Counted from the stretch's first letter, positions 12,801 to 25,331 are shown. The stretch is DNA of 40,711 nt from Apostichopus californicus (GCA_020650975.1 JAIPMN010003881.1:1508-42218), one strand, 5' to 3'. The notes: generated by a model from the letters alone, not told the origin. Translations and numbers: made by a program.

Positions 12801-14813
12801 AATATCTCAAGTTATTCTTTGTCTTTGGGAGCTGCATTTACAATGCCTTTTGTTTGCCATTGTTTGGGTTTCACCTCAAATATTTTTCTTTTTGTCTACT
12901 AATTCCTCGTGAGAGGTTCAGCCATTCGTCAGCTGCTCTGTGTAAAAATGAAAAATGTTTTTTCTAAAACTGCCGTGATGGTAGGTGGCATTTTCCAAGT
13001 ATCAACTGGTTCCATACGTCTTACATGATGAGTTCTATCGAGGTGGGTAGGGAGGATTTTCAAAAGACTATTGATACCGATATTAGCCGACTGAGCTGAA
13101 GGGATTGAATTTTTTTCTTCTTATCTCTGCATTTAAATGTATTTCTAGTATAATCGCCAGTTAAATTCTCCACCATCTACACTGACGTGCAAGTAACTTC
13201 AGATTTGCTACTTTCTAATATCCAAGTTGATTTTTGCACAATGTATACAAGTAAGTTGTCCATTATTTCTCCTAAGGTAGTTAATATACAGGTAAAAGCA
13301 GAAAATTTGTTTACCAGTGTTCAGCAAAACTTTCAAAGAACATGAGTACCCACTGCGTACAGCATAAAACACTCTCAAGAGAAAAAATACAGCAAAATTC
13401 ATTAAATTAAAATCTTGTATATTTCAGTATCAATGTTACCTTTCCAACCGTAAGAAAGAAAACTACTTAAGCCTTTACTTTGCAAGTTTATCAAAAATGA
13501 AAAGTTTATCACTATGAACCATAAGATCATTAATTCATTAATTTAATAATTTAATTAATTATTGAATTAATAATCTGATACCCTAGCATTTTATTTCCTG
13601 CTCTAAGTTTCAAACAAACGGAAAAGAGAAATTTCCGTATCTACTACGTCGTCTAATTAATACCTCGGGCGTCGCCAAATTTACCAAATCTACTTAAACC
13701 GAGATTGCATTTGGTCAAAGTAAGTCACACACTGAGATTTTGTTACAATATATATGTTCAAATGGTTTAAATGTATTAGTCCATGTTGATTTTGAAAATT
13801 TTGTTGGCCCAACTAGTTTTTATTGGTATTAAACACATGCCAATATCTATTATTTCAATTGTCTAATGAATGCATTGTTATAGGAGTTTGGTATGGAATA
13901 GTTTTAAACTTATTTTATCATCAGCGCAAATTATCTTTAGGCTGAGTGAGGCGAAAAGCAGCTCGTTAAATTAATCATTAAATTGACCATCATTATATCG
14001 AGATAAGATAAATTGGGACAAAATTCTATTATTGGAATTAAATTCCAAGATGTTACACATTTTTATACAAACAAATATTTTTGTGGGTCTTATACTTGTT
14101 AGATAGTTTAAACAAGAGTAGAAGAAGAAGGAGGCGCATCCTTCTTTCTTGTAAAATGTAATCTCATTAAAAATCATAATAATAAGAAATATGTATCTAC
14201 AATGTATATATATGTAAGCTGTGACGATACAGCGAACAGCATTAACCGATGAGAATTAACAAGAGAGAAATGTCTGTATTATTCCTTTATAATGAAATAA
14301 AGAAGTTAAAGGTTCTCAATATTGTATTGTCTTCTAAAGTGTTACTTGTCAATAAATTCATCATTTGGGATATCAGTCAAAGAAATAATATTTATGTTGA
14401 CTGGCCCTCTCCCTCTCCACCCCCACCCTCCCCCCTCCCTCCCTTCTTCCTTTCCCTGCACACCCTGATTTAAGAACAGAAAAATAATTCAAACAAGATA
14501 TCACACCTCTGAATTAACTCAATCCATCTCAACTTTATAGCCTGCTATTCCCAAATGCTCAATTGAATGTTTTATTGATGGCTATGCCAGTTCTTGATAA
14601 AGTTTTTGTTTCTCTGATTTCTGACAAAGGGAACCAATTAAAACCCATCAGCATTACCACTAATCTGATAGACAGACGAATAATGGTCACCCACTCTCAA
14701 AAATTCAACAAACATTTTAATGTCACTGTCTGGGAATCATTACATATTTGAAGTTACAGATGTTGAAACCAACATTTCTCCATGGCAACAATTAACCGAT
14801 TCAGGAATAGGAA
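9814..14813. other. Noncoding DNA between converging genes
   Basis: This stretch separates the stop of WDR45B (+) from the candidate poly(A) signal of the ARMH-like gene (-). It presumably contains the WDR45B 3' UTR, whose extent cannot be fixed. I see C-rich runs (about 9885-9910, 14405-14450), a GACA-type microsatellite near 12510-12540, and an AT-rich near-palindrome at about 13530-13575. No open frame has a recognisable product. Confidence 0.6.
10007..10012 (+). terminator. Candidate poly(A) signal AATAAA of WDR45B
   Basis: This is the first AATAAA after the WDR45B stop, 194 bases downstream. Another AATAAA at 11100-11105 would give a longer 3' UTR. Choice between them is open without transcript data. 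Confidence 0.4.
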
Positions 14814-14819
14814 TTTATT
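14814..14819 (-). terminator. Candidate poly(A) signal of the ARMH-like gene
   Basis: TTTATT on the plus strand reads AATAAA on the minus strand, 53 bases past the stop codon at 14872-14874. The close spacing fits a compact 3' UTR. Confidence 0.5.
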
Positions 14820-14871
14820 TTTCTAGTTGAGAACATTATGGCACTGCCCATATTTGACTATAAGTATCTTG

Positions 14872-16493
14872 CTAACTGGGATCATCATTTGGATTAGTAA
14901 ATCCGATCAGCTCTATTAATACTTGAGCATAATTCTTCGGCCACGCCTTCCAAGACAATCCAGAAATGACCATCAGCTGTGTTTTTAAATCTTTATCCTC
15001 CCAATATGATTGGACAGTTTTCAGGATATGAAGAGACATGGAGCATAGAGACACCATGGTGTAACAACTCCATCTCACTAGACGAAAATCGTGGACTGAA
15101 AGAAGACAGAAGAAAAGAAAACCTACGTGTCAGTATTCGTGAAAGGATAGATCTAACTTATTTGAATGAATAAAATATGCTACTGTTGCGAAACTTCAAT
15201 ATCATGGCTAAGTTGTCACATGTATTTTAAATATGAATTGTAAAATTTAGTGGCAATACCGATGACCTTTCAAGCTTTATCTTTCACGTTGAAAATAAAC
15301 TGAAGTTATTCCCATCCGACCACCTCCCTCTCCGACACCTCAGATCCCTCCCTCTACTACCGTACTACGCATGCTCACTCTACTACCGTACTACGCATGC
15401 TCACTCCAACTCTCACCCTAGAAATGATCGAATCTATATTCCACCATATGAAACAGTCACAGTACCTGAGCGAACTCTTTTAAGTATTTCTTCGTGTATT
15501 TCCATGTCAATAATAGTCTGAACGTTATCTCGATGACCTCGACCAAGTTCAGAAATACTTTTCACCACTTGAAGTCTAAGAGGTGGCGGAGTTCTAGCAT
15601 CAGTCAGGTAGTTCGCCATCCTCTCAATGTACATACCAGCTAGCTTAGCGGCATCTTGGCCACCTGCCAACATAAAGATCACCGCAATGTTACATGCAGA
15701 CAAATTTCGAATCTAAGAAAATAGTGATTGCAAAAACAGAAACTTTATTTTCAAATAGGGTTCGTACCTTTTCTATTCTCTCCCTCACTCCCTTGACTGT
15801 GATGCTAAATAAATATTTTCTTATATGACTTTCAGAAATGATACATAAGACTAATAAATTTTTGTCACGGTGAATGAAAATTGCTTTACTAGGTGTATGA
15901 AAACTTAATAATTTACATTTATGCTTGAATGTCGAACAATTAATTTAAAAACAATTGTTAATATTGCCAAAACTGAAATTCCAAACTCCACTGTTAGACC
16001 ATGGTGATGATTGTGGTTCTTCCCTCCCCCCCCCCCCATCCCCCCATCCTAAAGCTAAAGCATAAATATATTTAGCAGTGATTAAAGTGTAATGCAGTGG
16101 TTCACAATGTTACGAGATAGGCTAGTTAAAATTAACCGACTCCGATATAGGCCTATATTGAATGACGTCACTTCCTATACGGATTTTGACTATCCCGTAA
16201 GCACACATTAACTAGCATACTGATAATATATATAATTTACTTATGTTACAGGTTTTTCTTATCAACTTATTACCTGTGTATGCTAAATGGCCAATTTTCC
16301 TAACGGCTTCAATTCTAACTTCCACATCCTGGTTATCTCCGAGAAGTTGTCCGTTTATCAATATTTCTCTTCTGTATAGGTTTGTCTCATTATCCCAGAG
16401 TTGATCGCCCTTTCCGTCCCCGGTATGAGAGGCTAAAGTGTTCCACGTTTTCTCCACCCCTTGAACAAGAGCTCTTCTTACGGACTGAAACAT
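14872..16493 (-). CDS. Armadillo-like helical protein, possibly ARMH2 (3 coding exons, complete)
   Basis: Minus-strand coding exons are 16493-16274, 15663-15466 and 15077-14872. All junctions are AG/GT with phase 1, giving 624 nt and 207 residues. The joined frame starts MFQSVRRALVQGVEKTWNTL and contains EVRIEAVRKIGHLAYTG (to residue 74), which runs across the first splice into GQDAAKLAGMYIERMANYL. Next come PPPLRLQVVKSISELGRGHR and VRWSCYTMVSLCSM, ending FTNPNDDPS. Short amphipathic helices with the leucine, alanine and glycine spacing of ARM/HEAT repeats, and the R-W-x-C-Y segment, suggest an armadillo-like fold. Length and the HLAYTG segment recall vertebrate ARMH2, but I recall that family too weakly to give a symbol. 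The ATG at 16493 is the first in frame after an upstream stop. Codons upstream of 16493 include no other ATG. The gene is divergent from IQCK, 1.86 kb away. Molecular function is unknown. Confidence 0.8.
15352..15403. repeat. 26-bp tandem duplication in the ARMH-like gene's last intron
   Basis: The unit ctctactaccgtactacgca plus tgctca occurs twice head-to-tail, at 15352 and 15378, with no difference seen. It is about 60 bases from the exon 2 donor at 15465 (minus strand). Confidence 0.9.
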
Positions 16494-18348
16494 GATGTTT
16501 GTACGGTGATTTGAGTAAAACACCCCGAGAATCTCTGTTTAACTTGTTCGATATCAACCAGTACTAATCATATTATGTTATAAGAACGTCACACGTGTGA
16601 AACACTCTACTTCGGTTCTATTTACTATACAGAATAGTGCGCGTTAGTTGAGATGTTTCATATACTTGCGCGCGCAGCACTGGCCCGAGGCGCGCATGTT
16701 GGGAAATGATTTTGCTCGATATTGCGTCAGTGTAACAACATTACGTCTATCTGGTCTACAGCTGTTGCGCGTTGCTGTGTGATTCTGTTTGTCCGCTACA
16801 GTCGTACACAGATCGAGGCCAATGCTACAATGCAAAGTCATTGAATAATAAACCTGCATACTTTCAGCCAATTATTCCTTAAGCTTGTCGGTGGATCAGA
16901 AATTACTAATAACGTACACATATACGGTAGGCGTTATATGCATAGGGCACACTACAGTATTTTATATTTATATAGTTTTGCTTTGATGTTCCGTTTCTGT
17001 GAGAATTGTGCATTATGATTAGACGGTCACGCGCTCAGGTCAGTATCACATAGCCTACGCTGCATCTCGATAAGCAATCAGATAGCCTAGTCGGTTACGC
17101 ATGACAGGGTCTTGAACTTTGACACCCGTCAATGTTAAATTGTGCGTCTTGTAGTAGACTACTTAAAGAGTAACAACGCGTAGAACTAAACTTATGTGCC
17201 GGAAAAACAGTTCATCTTTGTAGGGAAGGACCCCTGCAGTCACTTTCTTGAAAATTAGTTCAAAGAACGACGCTTAAACGGATCAATTTAATGAGTCCAG
17301 AGACCATATATCTACAGGAAGTGAGTTCTCCAAACAGGAGCCAAGCAGCAAGATGAAAGCTACAATCCCCAATCGCTTTCCTTTGAAACATACACTGGAA
17401 AGTATAAATACAGTGACCTACATAAATCGGTAGGAGATTTCAGAATTTGGTCCCCACCTCCAACCCCACGAACCTGTTTTACAAGTTAGTAAAACACAAT
17501 TTATGTTTGCTTGAATGCAAAGTTGAATATATCTACTAAGAATATAAATATTAGGCAAAAATACAATGTACATAGGGGGCATCCGTACAGGCCTTATTTT
17601 TGCGGCTAAATTTGTATCCCCGTTCTGCTTAGTTTGCCCTTAGTTTCGGAAAATTTTATTAATTTTGTAAGTATTAGATCCCCTAATGACCTATGAATAA
17701 CATTTTGTAGGATGAATGCTTTATATCTAAGATATATTGACGTCTACATTTCCCGTACATTTGCATGTTAGGCCCACCCGTACAGCGTCAATTACCGGGT
17801 ATAACATTAGGTTCAAAGTTTACAATTTCGGTCGCCGTAAAGTCCACCTCGGAAAAATATATACGGTAGTATTTTCTACGGTATCCATTAAGTACCATTA
17901 TATTCGGCTTTCGCACTCTATCCACTCGAGGTTGTGTAAAGTCAATACGACAAAATGTTCGACCAAGACAGTATAGTTATTGTCATAGTGCAGTGCTCTA
18001 TGTAACCAATGGTTACGAATCTCATTGAGAATTTTAGTCTTGATCATTTGAACCATTTAAGTGTATAAATCCGTAGAAATCTGTAGAAAGTATGTAGTCC
18101 TGTTCAATATAATCTTTTTATCACAGAAATCTCAAATTGGAAGGACAAGACACCGCCGTTGCTAAACGAGGCATGATTTTCTACCGAAACGGCCTGCTTA
18201 GTTTATCGCGTAACTGGCCCTTGCACAGCAGTTGAGTTAACAATTCTGTGCTTGACATTGTTGATCTAGGCTAACTCGAAAATAGCGAGCTGCCACAATA
18301 GGCTAACTGCACATTAAGGCTAGCAAATTTAGTCTGTTTTACAATTTT
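16494..18348. promoter_or_regulatory. Shared upstream region of two divergent genes
   Basis: This interval lies between the start codons of the ARMH-like gene (-) and IQCK (+). The part at about 16590-16830, next to the ARMH-like gene, is visibly richer in CpG (runs of gcgcg) than the AT-rich surroundings and includes a CACGTG E-box near 16592. This is the likely promoter area of the ARMH-like gene. The IQCK side holds a CCAAT palindrome (separate entry). No coding frame with a recognisable product is seen. Confidence 0.4.
18002..18016. promoter_or_regulatory. CCAAT palindrome resembling an RFX X-box, upstream of IQCK
   Basis: gtaacc-aat-ggttac is a perfect inverted repeat with 6-base arms. 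It holds AACCAATGG, a full NF-Y-type CCAAT box. It also matches the RFX X-box pattern GTNRCC-N(0-3)-RGYAAC at 11 of 12 fixed positions. It lies about 330 bases before the first possible IQCK start codon. Function is inferred from pattern and position. Confidence 0.35.
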
Positions 18349-21300
18349 ATGATAAAACATCGTGGAATTACTATGTCGTTTATCGGTATAAAGCCAGAGA
18401 AGAGCCTGTGGGAGGAAATATGCAAAGGTAGGCTTAACTAACGTTAAGAAAGATTTTGTTAACTTATGGTGCTAGGTAGGCCCCTAGCACATATTTGATG
18501 AATGAGGTGTAACTTAGTGCCTTCCCAATTCATCCATAAGCTTAGCGAAAAAGAGAATGCATCACTTTATTCTCCTGGCAGCGGGATGAATAAGGACTAG
18601 CCTAGGTCTAGGCTACAGTAGCATCGTGGGCTCATAATTGATGCAATTAATGATAATGATTTGATCGACAATGTCTATTAACGAAAAATCCAAATTACTC
18701 ATCTGTAATCATTTTTCATATGTGTATTTCCTCAGAAATGTAACAATCTCCAAATGTCTATTGTTCTGTGCCTACGCAACGTACAATTGAGCAGAATTTG
18801 ACCACAAAAAGTCTGCAGTGTCAAGTTCTTTCATACCCCTAAATTGACACATTGATAAGCTAACTGTAGTGTAGGCCTCAGTACAAACATCCATTGACTT
18901 TGGATGCTGTTTGCTATGCTCTGAGCCTCTAAGCTCAGACAGGTCAGGTCCCAGAGAGTAGTGGTATTATATTGAGGTAATTGTGATTATTTTTAGTGAG
19001 TAAGATTTCCAAATGCCAAAAACAAGGTGCAAAACTGGGGAGAGGATGTTAAAAGCTTAAAAACAAACACAATTTGATCAGCATATACCTGAAGTGTTTT
19101 AAATCCATCAAATATGTAACTGCTTGACTGCAATAAGTTTAGGTTGCCTGCTGTATCGTTGCTAGTGATATTTGAAGGTGCGTCAATTATGAAGGAGTGT
19201 CAATTATGAAGCCTTTACTGCTGTGTAACACATGCACTATTGTCCCGACAGCCGGACAAATAAGGTGTACTTCTGTTGTTTAATATTCATTCTGCTGCTG
19301 AGCCAATAACATGACCTGTTTCTGTATTCCCCTGGCAGCTGCCAGAATATTGTTATTTTACAACAAATAGCCATGATATTTTGTTATTGGGTCTTTATGT
19401 TTAGCACGTCTAATGTTGGGCTAGGCTAACCAAACTTTATAGTTTTAATTTCAGGCTGAACATGAATGTTAATGTTTGGAGTAAGATTACAATAGAATGA
19501 TGTGGCCCACAACTTAGACCCAAGTGCGGCTTAATTAGTTAGCTCAGAAACTTTCAGTTAACAGCTTTAGAAACTGCTATGATGATCTCACTGTCTTCAC
19601 ATGTAAGGCTACTCAAATAAATACCTACAGAGGCTACTGAAAACTTCCAATATTAAAAAAAAACATGTTCTTGTAGACCTGTAATAAATAAACTTTAGTC
19701 CCTAATATAAATAGTAAGTGAAATGTAACAAGAAGATAGTATTAATAATAGACTTACAATATCTGGATAAAGAAATGCACACCCTCACACCTAGGCATCC
19801 AGCACAGTTCTGAAACACTTTCCCATTCTATAACAAAGAACTGACTACCCAGGTGTAACAAAACAAATGCAAATATGTAGTGTCTGGTGAACATGAATAG
19901 AAGGAATGTAGGATCGAAGTTTAGTATCTGGGAGATGAGGTTGCAGTGTTTACTGATGATTGGTCCTGTACAATGGAGTGAGAACTTTAATGGAATGTTA
20001 GGTATTGAAATAAGATTAATAAAAAAAAACTAAACAGATAGTAAAACAATGATATATCATCCACTTTCTGGTCATCACATATCTTTAGTCAAAAACCAGT
20101 TTTGTCATCCTGTAAATTTAATAACATATAAATATATATATAATAATAAATACCAAATATTAAAGTGCTGTTATCATGAAATAAAACATTCCCAAGAGCA
20201 CTGTACAAAAGAACCAATACCTGGAATATAAAATTACCTAATTTTAGAAAACCTAAAAGTAATAACAACAGCAGTAAAAGTAAAAAAATATGATATAAGA
20301 CAGGGTTATAAACCACAATAAAGAACATAAAAATATAAATATACATAAAAATGGGCACAGTAATGTGAGTAAAACAACAAATAAGATTAATGCCCATACT
20401 CAAGCCTAAAAAGATAAGTTTTTAAATGCTTTTTAAAAGTGTCAATAGATGTGACATTTTTCAAGTGATGAGAAAGAGAATTCCAGAGTTTAGGACCTGC
20501 TGCACTGATAACAAGTAAGCCTATAACCCAGGCTAGGTTTGGGTTGAATGTATAAGCTAACTTCACTGCTATCCCCATTCACTCTTTTTTACACAGAGTT
20601 TGCTCTGATGAGGCCACCATTTCATGTTGAAGATGATACAGAATCTGTGGCTACAGAGATCATCGACTACGACCCGGCGTCTCACTCGCCCGTCATGTTT
20701 GGTCACATGGCACAGAAAGTAGCTGTCGATGGTGACGCACTGGCAGAGTTCGACCCCAGCAAGTCGCATCCAGCTTGTGTCGGTTACACTATGTTGAAGA
20801 AGCCCCCCAGGACCCCTACCCCACCCCCTCCTCCAGCACCACCCAAAGACACATGTAAGTCCTGAGATGTTTGAGAACTATTATATACCTAGCTGTGTTT
20901 CTAATAGTTAACCGTTCATTTACTATGGCACCACAAACTGAAACAGCTTTGTTCTCTTTCAGAAAGAAATATTCCTGTCCAAAAATTATTTAACAAAATT
21001 TCACAATGCTGTTGAATTTTGTCATTCAATTGTCATACAATTAGGATTATGCCTGGTAAGTTTCTTTGGTACATGCTTGAATTGATATTACTCCCTATGC
21101 TTTGTATGCATCATACATATATGGAATTACAAGTTTGACATCTGGACAACTTTTATATCTTCATTGAAAAGATGATGAATTATTAAAAGGAGTGATGAAC
21201 TTTGACTTGAAAGGACAACTTTATACCTTCTCATGTGAAGGAAAATAGACACTGGAATTTTCAACAAGTGCTTGATAACAAAATGGGCAACAATGGTTGG

Positions 21301-24300
21301 AAAGAAGTTTGACACCTCTAATGGCATTTCATGTAAGATGTTGTTTACTGTGTTAAACTTAAAACATCAACATTTATTGAAACTTTTTGTTTGTTGTTGC
21401 TATTTGTATTGCAGGCACACCCAGGGAATATTTAGAACATTACATCTTTCCAGTTTTACTACCTGCCTTGCTCGCAATGCTCAAAATGGCCAAGAAAGAG
21501 AGATGTTATGAGGTAGGCAATAGAATCAGTTCCCTCACAGCACAAAGTATTTTCATTCAACATCCAAATAACGCATTGGCAGTACTAACAATGGGTATGC
21601 CACCCGCAATGCTAAGGAATGCAACATCTTGTAGTGGTATACATTTGTTTTCAAAATACACATATGCTTCTTCACAATATAAAATCTATGAAAAATAATT
21701 AAAAATGTTTGATAAAATTTGGATCCAAGGATCTTGCAACATTCAGGAATAGTGCTTTTGTTGTTGTCATTACATCAGCAATTAAAAAGCTTGCAGAAAC
21801 AATTAGAAGTCTTGATGCTGAAAATAATTCGCAGTATTGTCTGATCAAAGTCCAGCTTTCCTTAAATTTTAAAATAATGATCAAAATAAACCAAAGAATT
21901 GTCTGTGTGACAGACTGTGGAAGGTGCAAGAACATTGAGTAAGAGATATATATAATGTGGAACTGGTTGTGCACAAAAATTTTTGTACAAAATGTCAACA
22001 AAATTTGGATATTTTTATGACATTTTGTTATATTGGATAGTCTTCATGTATTTCTTTTAACTGTTTGTTGTTTTTATATATTTTATGGAGGTTTTGTAAA
22101 GCGCTTTGAAGCCATGGCGTATTGGGCTATACAAGTTGCTTGTTAAATTATTATTATTATTATACAGTTAAATACTCAGCATTTATCAGATTTTGAAAAA
22201 GTCAAATGAAATGGGGACAAACAACCCTTTAGAAGAAACCACAGGTGTCTGTGCATTAGTGTATAAAATACAACATTGCGAAAAGGTGTAAAGTGAATTA
22301 ATTTCTGCTGGTACCTGGATATAATTATAGCATAGTCCTTGCAAACAACATATTTAAATTTTGCACCAATGTTTAAACTTAATGAATACTGGGACAAGTT
22401 GGTACCCAACACCATCCTTCTTACCCCTTACTATTCAATGGTCACAGTAATCATGGACACAGGGCATTCTCATCAGATTAATATCAGTTTTGTTTAAAAT
22501 ATGCGCCTAATGAAGTTTGACCTATTTTAAAAATATTTGATTTCTTGTCATTTTGGTTTAAATTCCACAGAGAAAGAGATTTAGATTCAACGGTTGTGAT
22601 TTCCTCACAGAGTTCCTTTGGAGGTCAGTAACATACAAAGCATTAAAAAGAAGTTTTTAGGCTTGGAAAGTATTAGAATCTATAATCTTCTGTTGAAAAG
22701 AAATATCAGGAACAGGTTGGGATGTAACAACAAAAAACAGAGGTATAAACATTGCATGCATTAAATGTTTTTAACTTCATTTGGAAATGGGGAGAATAGG
22801 GGAGAATTTTAAGGTAAAAGTGTGAACATTTTGGAATAAAGATATAAACCTGTGAAATATTGGCTGAAGATAATGGAAGACATTATGAGAATTTGGGTGT
22901 TTGGTGATTCAGTGTAGCCTAAGCCTACCTTCTATATTATACAGGTTAAACAAAACTTACAAATGATTCATATTTTCAATTTAAAATAATGATGATTTTT
23001 TTTTTAACATTGAAAGCAAACTACTTGAGCATTCTTTTACTATGTTCTTTTCAGGATAAGTGTTTTGAATTTCAGATATAATAATAACTGTTGTTATAAT
23101 ATGGTAGTAATTAAGAATTGTAAAAATGGCCTTATTTACTTAATGGCTTCTTGGTGTTTGAAGTTTTTCCTACACTTGATTTAAGAATTTGATTTAATGT
23201 TAGAAGAACGTTGAAATGTTCTGGAGCTGTTATTGATTTGCACTTACGTCATAGAAATGTGATCTAACAATTATCTAAATATTTGTTTACATTATAAATT
23301 TAAAAAAAAAAGAAAAAAAAAGGGGTAAGTATCCCTTGAACTTAATGATAGAGACAAAAGAGAGCTAACCCTTTTCTTTATCGTCTTAGCACAATTTGTG
23401 GCTGGATATAAATTCAGTTTGTAAAGTCTGGAACACATTCTAATGCCCCTTTGTAATGGCTCAAATCTGTTGTAAACTTCTCAGTTTGAGGGTGGGGGGG
23501 GGGGGAATGTTTCCTAATTTGTAGTATTTGTTCTTCTTTTTCAGTCAGTTTTGGATTTATCCTGTTATCATTTTTTCTTTCTTTCTTATTTGTCAGATAT
23601 AACAAAAATCACCCAGAGAGAGCAAATGACAATCTGGAGGACATACCATTTGTCAAAAGACTTCTTGCAGAAAAGTAAGAATTTTCATATACTCTGTTTC
23701 ATAACATGGAGGTATACATGGAAATAAAGATAAATTAGAAATATTACAGGAACAGGTAAAATAACATATAAATATATCCCTCTTCTATGGGTAGTTTCTT
23801 GTCCAAATGATTTTACTTATGCTCTCCTTTTTTTCTTTTCTTTAATTTCGATTTGTTGAGTTTGGAGTTTAATTTTAAAGAATAACCAAAAATATTTTTC
23901 GCACCCTTCAAAATTTTTTGCAGAAAGTTATTGAGTTGATAACGAATTGAAAAATTTCTATATACTGAAATAGCTCTGACTGCGAAATGCAGTTCTTTAG
24001 GGTTTATGACATCATTTTGAAGATAGCAAAGGGAAAGGAGGAGGGAGGGGATGGGATGGGAGAGGGGGGGCGGTGGTAAAGAATGCTTTAAGGAGTAGCT
24101 AATGACAAATCAAAGGATTACTTGATCTGAGTTATGTGTAGAGATTAAATACACGCTAGTCCGAGAAAAGTTGTCTCAATTAATGTTTAACAATTGTTTT
24201 TTTGTTATTTTGCAAAACAATGAGAGTTCTTTGTTGTACTTACCTTTGTTTGATTTGTTGTCTTCTCCTCCTCAGTCCCAGACCCCCTCTTCCTCTCTCG

Positions 24301-24982
24301 CTGGTGTGGACAGAAGAAGAGGCAGCAGTCATCATTCAGTCATTCTGGAAAGGGTACAAGGTCAGTGTTTCTTAAACGCGTCCACTACTCGCACCCCTTA
24401 GTAATTGAAAACACTTTTGCATCCCCGCCCTCTTGCCAGCTGTGAATGAACTTACTCTTTCAGGAAAATTGTTTATGCCTATAGCTTCACACAGCTGGAG
24501 TCCTGCCTACCCCACCCCCCCCCCCTCCCCCTTGCATGAATCCCAGGGTAAGACATGACATTATCTCAAACTATCTGCCCGAAGGTTTTTTCGAGATGAA
24601 TGGGCAGGGGCTGTAATCAACATAACTTTTTGTCATGAATTGAAGCTCAGCATAATTCTCTCCTGTTAAGTATTAGAAGGTCAAAGGTCGGTATTGTCAG
24701 GGATCATACTGAGGATTATCCGATGCTTTCATCCGATTTAAATTAAAAAAAAAATTTACTCTACAGGTGAGGAAACTGGAAGAGATCCAGGAATTACGCC
24801 ACTGGCAGAGAGAATGGCGAGAGGAGAATGCCGACATCAAGAGGAAAGTGGAAGATTTCTGGAAGGAACATGAACCAGGCCCAGAACAGGATCACCTGAG
24901 AAGGAGTGCCAAGCTGAGTAGGAGTGCAGGCTATCCAGCGTGTCATCGACTGCGAACATGGAGTCCGGAACCAGAGGGATAA
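18349..24982 (+). CDS. IQCK: IQCK, IQ motif-containing protein K (7 coding exons, complete)
   Basis: Coding exons are 18349-18427, 20597-20854, 21415-21512, 22571-22623, 23597-23674, 24276-24360 and 24767-24982. All borders are AG/GT with compatible phases, giving 867 nt and 288 residues, against about 287 in human. Recognisable blocks in order are KSLWEEICKEF, a proline-rich linker (residues about 95-111), PREYLEHYIFPVLLPALLAM, FNGCDFLTEFLWRYN, IPFVKRLLAE, and PRPPLPLSLVWTEEEAAVII. The IQ motif IQSFWKGYKVR is at 209-219, followed by a charged helix EIQELRHWQREWREE. Residues 116-170 resemble the DPY30/RIIa dimerisation-docking fold. IQ motifs bind calmodulin-like proteins; the role of IQCK itself is not well established. 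The start is ambiguous: ATG at 18349 is first after an in-frame stop (18304-18306) but has T at -3, while ATG at 18373 has A at -3 and would give 280 residues. Introns 1 and 3 carry LINE fragments. Confidence 0.95.
20110..20590 (-). mobile_element. 3' fragment of a non-LTR retrotransposon (L2/CR1-like), in IQCK intron 1
   Basis: Read on the minus strand, about 20578-20387 encodes SAAGPKLWNSLSHHLKNV and then IDTFKKHLKTYLFRLEYG. This is the typical C-terminal tail after the reverse transcriptase of CR1/L2-type LINEs. The following AT-rich 3' part contains 'tgtacagtgctcttggg', like the usual 'tgtaaagcgcttt' tail, and ends in TA/ATT-rich sequence near 20110-20150. The upstream part of the element is missing, so it is a 5'-truncated, inactive copy. 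Its right edge nearly touches the acceptor of IQCK exon 2 at 20597. Confidence 0.75.
22030..22165 (+). mobile_element. 3' tail of an L2/CR1-like LINE, in IQCK intron 3
   Basis: The plus strand reads tgtaaagcgctttgaagcc, then 'gggctatacaag', and ends in an ATT repeat (about 22148-22163). This is the classic 3' end of L2-type elements. The upstream boundary is uncertain; the element may extend further left, perhaps to about 21700, but I see no confident reverse-transcriptase frame there. Its orientation is opposite to the fragment in intron 1. Confidence 0.65.
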
Positions 24983-25325
24983 TCCCCGATGATATCAAAC
25001 AGTTGAATGATACTTTGTTATATATTGTTGTAAAATAGTGATAATTTTATACATACTTTTGAGAGAGACTTGTTTTGTTATGGACCATCTGTCAGTCACC
25101 ATCCGGTAGGCTATCTTCCCGACCGGATTGGACGGCCAAACATGGAACGATTGGGTTCTTTGGATGGATGTTATTACATCACAATCATGTTACAGTCCGT
25201 CCTTACCTCATTATCATCAAGGGTGCATTAGAATGATCGGTTTGCAAGAAACACTCAATCACCCCGTTAGTATTGTTTTTCTTTTAAACTTCTCTTTACG
25301 GATAAAAAAGGACTGCTATGACTCG

Positions 25326-25331
25326 AATAAA
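25326..25331 (+). terminator. Candidate poly(A) signal AATAAA of IQCK
   Basis: AATAAA lies 344 bases after the IQCK stop codon and is the first canonical signal I find downstream. Usage is inferred. Confidence 0.4.

Noticed and set aside
14777-14790. Half X-box ccatggcaac after the ARMH-like stop
   Set aside because: Only one half fits, and the position downstream of the gene gives no regulatory support.
20089-20403. 104-codon minus-strand hydrophobic frame
   Set aside because: It lies in the AT-rich 3' region of a LINE fragment; the hydrophobicity comes from T-rich codons.
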